A stretch of 64,000 bases of DNA from NCBI RefSeq assembly GCF_020379485.1, contig NC_063436.1, positions 24,054,423 through 24,118,422 on the forward strand, in the 5' to 3' direction. This document shows positions 56,268 through 64,000 of this stretch, in pieces (position 1 is the first letter of the stretch; each line of letters begins with the position of its first letter). The position numbers were made by a program, and so were the translations under genes. Under the pieces are notes generated by a model. That model saw only the letters and a program-made list of their open reading frames with translations, was not told the origin of the DNA and ran no database searches. Source of the DNA: Brassica napus. Taxonomy: Eukaryota > Streptophyta > Magnoliopsida > Brassicales > Brassicaceae.

Positions 56268-56706
56268 TTTGTATTGTTTTTCTTTTTTAGTTTCAGTTTT
56301 TTTTTGAATGAGACATATTCACCAAACTAAGCAAAAATAATTCAACTCGCAGGGTTTTGTTTCAACTGAATAGAACAACAAAATATCATTCTACCAGTGT
56401 CTTCGCTGTAATTTTATGTTTCTGATGTTTGCATATTTTTTTGATGAAAATTATAAAAATACAGTTAAATCTAGTCTGTTAGATGTTTAAGAAGGTGAAG
56501 ATTTGTGACCAAAAAGAAGGTGAAGATTAGTTTAACATGTTGAAGTAACAGAAACCGCAAACCTAACTTGTGCAACAAGAATATTACTTAATTTGTGATA
56601 CAAGCAACCACATAAGAAAACTTCTGTTACAAGAAAGAAAAGTTTTACAAAACAACAACAAAAAAACAGATCATCAATCATTCAAAGGAGTACATAACAT
56701 CATCTC
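56268..56706. other. Convergent 3' regions of the MYB98-like gene and CESA8
   Basis: T-rich after the MYB stop and A-rich before the CESA8 stop on the other strand; no gene between. Confidence 0.5.
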
Positions 56707-59700
56707 TTAGCAATCAATCAAAAGGCAGTTCTGCGAAAGGGCGGTCGTATCAGTCTTAGAGACAAAAGGATTGATACGAACCCAAACAAGAGAAAACACT
56801 GAAGCCAGCAAGATAGACCAGAGAATAACAATGGTGGGTGTCCTGTTCTGTCTTCCCATAAGACCTTTAAGGAAAGGATAAAGATGGAGAACGACCCAAA
56901 AGGCGAAGAAAATCTTCCCAAACAAAGGTCCCCAAGCTTCATAGCCTTTGTTTAAAGCATCAGAGAAGCCAGCAACGACTCCAACCAAGTTTATTATGAG
57001 AAGTGATGTCGGAGGGATCAAGAGTGTTGTCCATTTGACAATGTAAAGCTCACCGAACTCCAAATCTTCTGCGGTTTTCGATGTGACTGTGAAGTTTGTG
57101 TCGAGACCAGCAAGCATTTTGAGGAAGCCTTGGAAAACAGCAAACAGATGAGCTGAGACACCTCCAATAACCCAAAACTGCTCGTTTCTCCATAAGTCCT
57201 CAATGCTCACTCCACTCCATCTAAGCTCAAGGACGCTTGTTAAGATGATTGATATGAACAGACCTAGAAACAGCATGCTTGCTAGGTTTGATAGCTGCAA
57301 TAAAATAACAACAAGATCAGTAAAATAACCTAAATACACAACCCCCTAAAATGTTACTTGTTTGACAAGTTACCGTTGGGATGATGAATTTGCCGGTGAG
57401 AAGACAAATGGCGGGAAGGGTACAATAAGCAACAAGAGGCAAGGACGTGAAGGGATAAACAATGGTGTTTATATAAGCCATTCTCTGAAGCCACTTGAGG
57501 CGGCCTCCACTGCAACCGTACCAGAGAGGACAATGTCTACTAAGGAAGATCTCAACCGAGCCAAGAGCCCAACGCAGAACCTGGTGAAGCCTATCTGATA
57601 GATTGATAGGAGCAGACCCTTTAAAAGCTGGTCTTAGTGGCATACAGTAAATAGACCTCCATCCACGGCAATGCATCTTGAAACCCGTCAAAATATCTTC
57701 CGTGATTGATCCATAAATCCATCCGATCTACAAAAACAGAAATAAAGATTATTACTATATATTGCCATATATAGTAATATTTTTAAATATTGATAGTAAA
57801 GATAAGAAAGAGTTACTTACTTCTTTTCCCCATTCAGTTTTCTCTTCGTATCCGCAACTAATGACATGAATAGCTTCTTTGATGAGCGTTGAAGGGTTCA
57901 CAGAGTCAGGAACACCACCGTTCTCCATAAGTGTAGACTCGATGAAAACCGCAGAGAGACCAAACGTTTTCTCAAAGCTTGTTTGTGAAATGAGCATAGA
58001 TCTCTCGTACTCATCGTAGTTGTCTAGGTCTCCTAGGTTAAAGATGACAGCGTCAAGTTCTTCTCTCTTTGCGTCTTTGTAAATCTCTGAAGGATCTTGT
58101 GTTTGTTTTTTCTTGCTTGGACAGCAGCAACAAGATGAGGAAGAAGATTGTGGTAACATCTTTGGTTTAGAAGGTGGACTATATCCGTACAGTGCTTGTC
58201 TTCTGAAGACACAACCGGTTCCGACATAGACCGGTCCTTGAATCCCATCAAGCCCTCTCATATTAACCTGAAACCAAAGTCACAAAGAAGCTCAATATTT
58301 TCTTGAATTTATGAGAAAAAGAGCTTGGAGTTTGCGGTAACTTTACGTCGAAGAAAACTATGTTTCGGTTAGCGTATCGATCACTCTTGTCGATTCCATC
58401 AAACCTCTGTGGGAACTGAACATAGCAAACGTCTTGACCAACAACTGGATCCATTAAGAAGCACATTGCTTCACGGACGGCTTTACTGTTGTTGACGTAG
58501 TGATCACAATCAAGATTTAGAATGAATGGAGCATTCGTTAGAACCGCAGAAACCCTCACCTACAATGAAAACAAACTCATTAGGATTGTGTCACAAGTAA
58601 GGAAAATTTGAAGTTTCTACCAATGCGTTCTCTGCTCCAGCCTTCTTGTGATGTTGATATCCAGGCCTCTTCTCTCTAGAGACGTATACCAATCTTGGAA
58701 GTTCGTTTCCTTCAACGTCCCGCGCACCGCTATATCCAAGAAAAACCTACCAAGAGAAGGTCAAAGATTAAGAAGAAAAATATACAAGTATAATGTTAAG
58801 AGTCTTTCATATTAAACCTGAATCATTCCTGGATGGTCACGAGTATTGTTTCCAGGCCAAGAGGTTCCATCTTGCATTGTCCATCCTTCTTCTGGTGTCT
58901 TTTGAGCCTTGGCCACTAAAGCATTCATTCTGATCTTGAACTCTTCATAATCTCTCTACAAAGAAACCATGAGTTAAGTTTTTGATAATGTTATGGATAT
59001 TATTAAAGCCTTTGTTTTACTTACTTTCATGGCTCTACGTTCTTTGACAAAAGAAGGCTGAACCTTGTCCCTCAAGTAATCGATTTTAAGCGAGAAGTAA
59101 AACTCCGGAGCTCGCGGTTCAATCGAGTACTTCTTGCAGAAAGGTACCCATTTCCTAGCAAAATCAGCTGTCTCAACCAAAGACTCAAACGAAAGCATCG
59201 CAGCACCATCATCAGATACATAGCAAGAGACCTTATCCACCGGATAATCAAGGGCCAGGATCGAAAGAACGGTGTTTGCAGTGATCAGAGGAGGCTCCTT
59301 CAACGGATCTACTGTACTGACAAAGAAATCCACAGCTGCAAGCTGTGATTGCTCGCCTTCTCTTTCAAACCTGCACAATGTTTTGATTACAAGATATTGA
59401 AGATATTTTGACCTAACGTGTAGGTTAAGTTACTGTGAAAAGATTTGTTACCTTGCGGATAAACGGTCGATGTAAGTTTCTCTGTTGATAGGAGACCATT
59501 TAGGAAACTGATCCAACACCCATGAGAAAGCAAACCAGATCTCACATATCACAGATGTTAGCCATAGACCGTAAGCACTGTCCACAGGATGGGTGATACG
59601 GTAGTGGAAGAACAGAGCCAAGATGGTCAAACGCATGATGATTACGATTCTGTATGAAGTTATCTTTGTCCTTGGGATAGGTATCACAACCGAGAGCACA

Positions 59701-60593
59701 TCTGTAGCAGAAGCAGCCTCTGGGTTTCTGAGAAATGGCACAGACAGACCAATCAGTGTCTAACACTTTGTGGTGATTAATGTACAAAGACTATGTTGTT
59801 CCATGAGAGAGAATGTGCTTACAGTGATATATCTTCCATGTGCTGTTGGGGAGGAACCTGTGCATCAGGGTCTTCAGCTTTTGTTGCCTTTGCATGTTTC
59901 TTCTTATTTTTCTTGCTCTTCTTGTCTTTCCAGCTATCAACTCTGTTCTTCCATATAGGGTTTCCGTATTCATCATTAAGTTCTTCAAGGACAAAACACA
60001 ATCCCATTGTTTAGATTTTAAACTATTTAAACTCACAAAAGTGTAGAAAACTATTGGATTTGCTTCTTAGTTTCTTACCACTGTCTATTGTGGAGACTGT
60101 ACTTACATGCCTAGCATGAATTCCAGAATCCTACAAAAATCAAGAACAGTTATTATTATTATTTTTTTGATCAAAAAATCAAGAACAGTTATTATCAGAT
60201 CTTATAAACACATAAAAAGAAACTAATAATATAGTACACACCTGAGGAGTGTTACTGATGTGTGTTGCAATAGTGGATTGGTGTTTAGATGTCTTTATCT
60301 CAACATCATCAAGCACATTCTCTGAGGAGGAAACACACAAAACACAAACTGTAAAATATCCTTCAACAACAGATAGCAAATTTATGGAAAGCCATTTGAA
60401 CAAATGTGATAATACCATCGTAAGGATTGCCGCAGCGCAAGCAGATTCTTCGACCTTCTTTGAATTCATATTCAAGACATGCTTTGCAGATCGGGAAACT
60501 ACACTCATGGCAAGCAACGAAGAACTCTCCGTTTGGTTTCACACCAATCTCCTCTCCGCAAGTGTTGCAGACCGGAGACTTAGACTCCATCAT
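56707..60593 (-). CDS. CESA8: Cellulose synthase catalytic subunit 8 (secondary wall)
   Basis: Twelve exons on the minus strand: 60593-60416, 60321-60242, 60130-60079, 59982-59823, 59727-59452, 59370-59025, 58955-58818, 58746-58621, 58559-58347, 58267-57821, 57727-57374, 57294-56707. All phases agree and the product has 985 aa, as in Arabidopsis CESA8/IRX1 (At4g18780). The N-terminal RING-type zinc finger has Cys 9, 12, 28, 31, 36, 39, 51 and 54. GT-2 residues: DDG at 302-304, DCD at 469-471, TED at 681-683 and QVLRW at 721-725. Two transmembrane helices precede and six follow the catalytic loop, with a C-terminal CLLIDC. It polymerises UDP-glucose into cellulose in the plasma-membrane rosette with CESA4 and CESA7 during xylem and fibre wall formation. 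The class-specific region ([15 protein letters not shown]) is CESA8-like. Intact. Confidence 0.96.
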
Positions 60594-61564
60594 CTTCGTT
60601 TTCCCTTGGGAGAGAGAGACAAGAAAATAACCCTAGTTAGGGACTGAGATTTTTGTTGTGTAAGAGAGATTGAGAGTCATGGGTGTGTTTTTAAGAGAGT
60701 GGGAAAAAGAGTTTAATTTTTCTTTTTCTTTTTTTAAGTTTGGTGGATTGGTGAAAAAATCGGAAGTTCAGAAGTTTCTATCGTTCACCAGTTTTTTTTT
60801 CTGAGAAAGCTGATGGCTAGCTAAAACATACATTGTTTAGTTGGCAAGAAGAAGATTTTGCGGGAAAGTGAAGGAAAGTTTCAGTTAAAGTTAGTGTGTC
60901 TGATGTGACACATGATGTTTTTGTCTCTAACCATCGGCAGATAATTGCTTGCCTCCTAAGCGTCACCGTACTTTCTCCATCACGTCAACATTTTAAAATA
61001 TATTATATAATTTAAAAATAATTAGCATTTTTTAGTGTATATATCAAATTATTGATAATAATGAAAAATAACACATAAACAAATGATCAGTTAATCATTC
61101 AATTACATAGAAAGCAGCGGTACATATACTCACACAATGGACTGAATCGATAATCTGCAGAAATCGATAATAGAAGAAGATTAATAAGGTAACATGTTTC
61201 TAACCTTGCTATACTACTACACTCCACCAAATTTTAGCAGAAAAAAAACCTTATTACTGTACACACTTCTGTCTTTTTTTACCGTTTCTTTGTTTATTAA
61301 TTAATGTTCAACGTCTTTTACATAAATTCTACTCTATATTTCCATTGTTACAATACAAATCCAACAAATCAATCTACAAATTTAACCCATTCTGTCTTTC
61401 CCTAATCTCACAACTCAGTTACCACTGGTCTACTGTCTGAAATCCAGCCATCGAGCACAAATGCAGCAGAACCATCAACTCAAAACCGACCAAACCGCTT
61501 TTGTCTTTGCTTAGATGTATGTGTAGGGCTGAAAAAGTCTAGAGTCAGATTTTTTGTTGGTTTT
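60594..61564. other. CESA8 promoter region and NRAMP5 3' flank
   Basis: About 970 bp shared by the CESA8 upstream side and the 3' end of the NRAMP5-like gene. Both genes are on the minus strand. AT-rich with no further gene; no secondary-wall MYB/NAC element could be called with confidence by eye. Confidence 0.4.
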
Positions 61565-63877
61565 CTACGTCTCTGTGGAAACAACTCTCTGTGACATTTC
61601 TAAGCTCGACCAAGAAGAAGATTGTGAGCTTCTATAGGAAACAAGATAAATGATGAAACTGACGTATGTCACTACTCCAGCAAAAACCAGTAACCCAACA
61701 AAAAACCCGTTCGCTGCAGCCATGAAGAAATCAAGAAGAAGATACCCATTTATCATCATGACAAACACCGCCACGGTCCACGCTAGCTTCTACAAAGATC
61801 CAAAACTGACTCGTTACAATTCACATTACAACAACAAATAAAAACGAAAAAAGAAAAAGAAAAAGCTTACCTCAAGCGAAGGTCCGATTTTGAAGACACC
61901 CATGATATGTTCATTAGAAACCATAGTCAAAAGAGGAATAACAGCGAAAGGAATCTGCATCGACTGAAGAATATTAAGCCATTCGTTTAAAACATCAAGC
62001 GACCCCTCTGATGTGTTGAACATAAGAGCTACAACCATAGTTGGCACAATAGCAAAGCTTCTTGTTATAAAAGCTGATAGCCATTGTTCCATCTGAAGAT
62101 CTAAGAACCCTTCCATTATAAACTGTCCAGCGTAAGTTCCTGTAATGGTACTGCTTTGTCCAGCAGCTAACAAACCGATCCCCCAGATGTAAAGTATGGG
62201 GAAAACCCCGCCGCCATACTTCTCCTGTAGGTAATGTCCTGCGTTAACCAGTCCTATACTATCAGCTTGCTTGGTTCCATAAAACCCTTTAGCGAAAACC
62301 GCGGTTACAAAGAGATTGATCATAAAAGAGACGAAAAGCGCGGCCGTTGATTCGATGTTGTAGTAGTTGAGAGCTTCTTGAACTCTGTGTATGTCCTTTG
62401 GGTTGGTCTTCCTGGACTGCACTAAAGCGGAATGCAAGAACACATTGTGAGGCGTTATTACGCATCCCACTACTCCAACAGCTTGTCTGATTGTCTTTGA
62501 TCCGAGCTTCGGAATTAGAATACCTTTCAAGTCATCAAATAAAAAAAAAAAATCAAGAACTAGTATCAATAAAAGACAATGTCACATTCTTAAAATTTTA
62601 AGTACCTATGATTAGTTCTTCTCCGCTCGGCTTAGTTTCATTGAACATCCAAGCAAAGGAAAGAGCCATTGTTGCGATCAAAACCGCGAAAAGACCTTCT
62701 AGTTTCCTCATTCCACACTTCTCCAAATACGAAATCAAGAAGCTGTTATATCACAAGATTAACATAAGCATCTGATTCTCTTCAATTTCTCCTGATATGA
62801 ACTAAATCAAAAAGCTATTTCACAAGAACACACATAAAAATAGAGAACATCTACCTAACTTGCTTACCACTCAAAGGGCATGATACAAAAACAAACAACA
62901 AAAGATAGAGGGAATATCACCAATTTTGACCTAACTTGCTTACCTATCAAAGGAAATTATACAAAAACACACATGAAAGATAGAGAGAATCAGCAATTTT
63001 GGCATAACTTGCTTACCAATCAAACCACATGATACAAGAAAACACATCAAAAGATAGACAATATCATCAATTTTGACCTAACTTGCTTACCAAGCAAACG
63101 ACATGAGAAAATAAAACACAATTAAAAGTCACCAATTTTGACCTAATTTACTTACCAATTAAACCACATGATACAAGAACACACATCAAAAGATAGACAA
63201 TATGATCAATTCACCTAACTTGCATACCAAGCAATCGACATGAGAAAATAAAACACAATTAAAAATCCACCAATTTTGACCTAACTTGCTTACCAATCAA
63301 GCGAGGTGATGATAACACCAGCCCAAATAGGTAAAAACCCACGTGTCAATATCTGAAGAGCGATCGCGCTTCCGATGACTTCCTGAATATCAGCTCCGAT
63401 CAAAGCAACCTCCGCCATGAACCAAAGCAGTATCCTCGCCCACGACGGGTACTCGTTACGACATATCTCAGCCAGATGCCGACCCGTCGCCACACCGATC
63501 CGAGCCGAGAGAAGCTGAATGAGAAGTCCCATTAGCGTGGCCCATAGAAGAAGCCACAGAAGCGAGTATCCCGCCACGGCTCCGGCTTGTAGATCCCCTT
63601 CGATGTTTCCAGGGTCTAGAAACGCGATGCTCATTAGAAACCCAGGTCCCGTGAATTTCCATAGCTTCGCCCACGAGAACGGAGGAACTGACTCTAAGGT
63701 GGTTTCTCCCTCCTCTTCTTCTACGGTCAGTACCTGATTCTCCGGTGGCTCCGCCGGTGATTCGTTGGGATCGTCGGATTGAGAGGTTTCGGGGAGTAGG
63801 AGACGTTTGAACTCGCCGTTACTTTCGTTACGTTTCAAAGGGCTGTTCACTTGGCGGGAAACGGTTGGATCCGTCAT
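61565..63877 (-). CDS. NRAMP5: NRAMP5-like divalent metal transporter
   Basis: Four exons on the minus strand: 63877-63294, 62742-62606, 62523-61871, 61789-61565, in phase, 532 aa. The N-terminal cytosolic part is about 65 residues ([16 protein letters not shown] start). TM1 has the metal-binding DPGN motif ([17 protein letters not shown]). TM6 has [18 protein letters not shown]. The consensus transport signature [20 protein letters not shown] lies between TM8 and TM9. About twelve hydrophobic segments are present and the C terminus is [14 protein letters not shown]. NRAMPs are proton-coupled Mn/Fe transporters; this one groups with the NRAMP2-5 type of plants, and position points to At4g18790. 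In TM6 the residue before PHN is Thr where many family members have Met. Intron 1 contains an array of repeated splice donors. No truncation seen. Confidence 0.93.
62855..63294 (-). repeat. Tandem array copying the exon-1 splice donor within NRAMP5 intron 1
   Basis: On the minus strand the sequence around the true donor (GATTG|GTAAGCAAGTTAGG at 63294/63293) recurs, with variations, at plus-strand positions near 63223, 63151, 63086, 63012, 62939 and 62863. The spacing is about 65-76 bp. Most copies keep GGTAAGCAAGTTAGG or a close variant. Between them TTGTATCATGTG and GATATTGTCTATCTTTTG-type sequences also repeat. Confidence 0.88.
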
Positions 63878-64000
63878 GTTTTGTAACGGAATATTCTTTT
63901 GGCGTTTGTGACGATTGTGATTTAGTCAAGAAAAGTCAAATGTCAAAACAAAAAATCGATTTTCTAAAAAAAATGAATTATAAATGTTGTCAGTAATTTC
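63878..64000. other. Upstream leader/promoter of the NRAMP5-like gene (partial)
   Basis: AT-rich, runs off the window. No element recognised. Confidence 0.4.

Noticed and set aside
60179..60647. Frames overlapping CESA8 exon 1 on both strands
   Set aside because: They overlap or run antisense to exons 1-2, which are fixed by the RING cysteines and exon phases.

Overview
The window is nuclear DNA of a dicot plant, most likely a Brassica-type crucifer (tribe Brassiceae). The genes have GT-AG introns, the spacers are AT-rich, and transposons are abundant. From memory, the gene order CHUP1-like, small conserved protein, Ole e 1-like, LSH9, DUF688, MRH1 relic, DOGL4, BIN2, tRNA-Glu, RPL11, MYB98, CESA8, NRAMP5 follows Arabidopsis thaliana chromosome 4 from about At4g18570 to At4g18790. 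Several genes I would expect in that interval (SCAR5, PYL13, other DOG1-like genes, CIPK12 and others) are not visible. That is what one expects of one fractionated subgenome after the Brassiceae genome triplication (inference).

Layout. 1-4156: spacer with a three-copy tandem repeat and a T9G24 homopolymer. 4157-10000: a CHUP1-like actin/chloroplast-movement protein gene (+), a small unrecognised five-exon gene (-) and a secreted Ole e 1-domain gene (+). 10-15.3 kb: AT-rich spacer with Stowaway-like MITEs, one nested in another. 15355-15930: LSH9-like ALOG transcription factor. 16-25 kb: repeats, including a Helitron with both termini identifiable (18008-19919), a Ty3-type LTR remnant and a Harbinger-type MITE. 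25331-26824: DUF688 gene. 29.7-30.95 kb: broken MRH1-like LRR kinase relic whose intron contains an actin fragment. 31654-39696: a DOG1-like gene (DOGL4-like) split by a 7182-bp CACTA transposon that carries two transposase-type genes. 39.7-44.9 kb: spacer. 44909-48925: BIN2 (GSK3-like kinase), tRNA-Glu(CTC) and ribosomal protein L11. 50194-56267: a MYB98-like gene split after its third codon by a 4616-bp Ty1/copia element whose two LTRs read as identical. 56707-60593 (-): CESA8/IRX1. 61565-63877 (-): NRAMP5-like metal transporter.

The main result is that two reproductive or seed regulators are each interrupted in coding sequence by a well-preserved transposon with a clean target-site duplication: CACTA in DOGL4 (TGT), copia in MYB98 (AGAAT). 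In both cases the downstream coding sequence stays open and an in-frame ATG lies at or near the 3' edge of the element, so an N-terminally altered protein could still be made from element-driven transcription. The other genes do ordinary plant jobs: BIN2 in brassinosteroid signalling, CESA8 in secondary-wall cellulose synthesis, RPL11 in the ribosome, NRAMP5 in divalent metal transport, LSH9 in developmental transcription. They do not form an operon-like system. All Arabidopsis identities are from recollection of the proteins and local order, not from a search.
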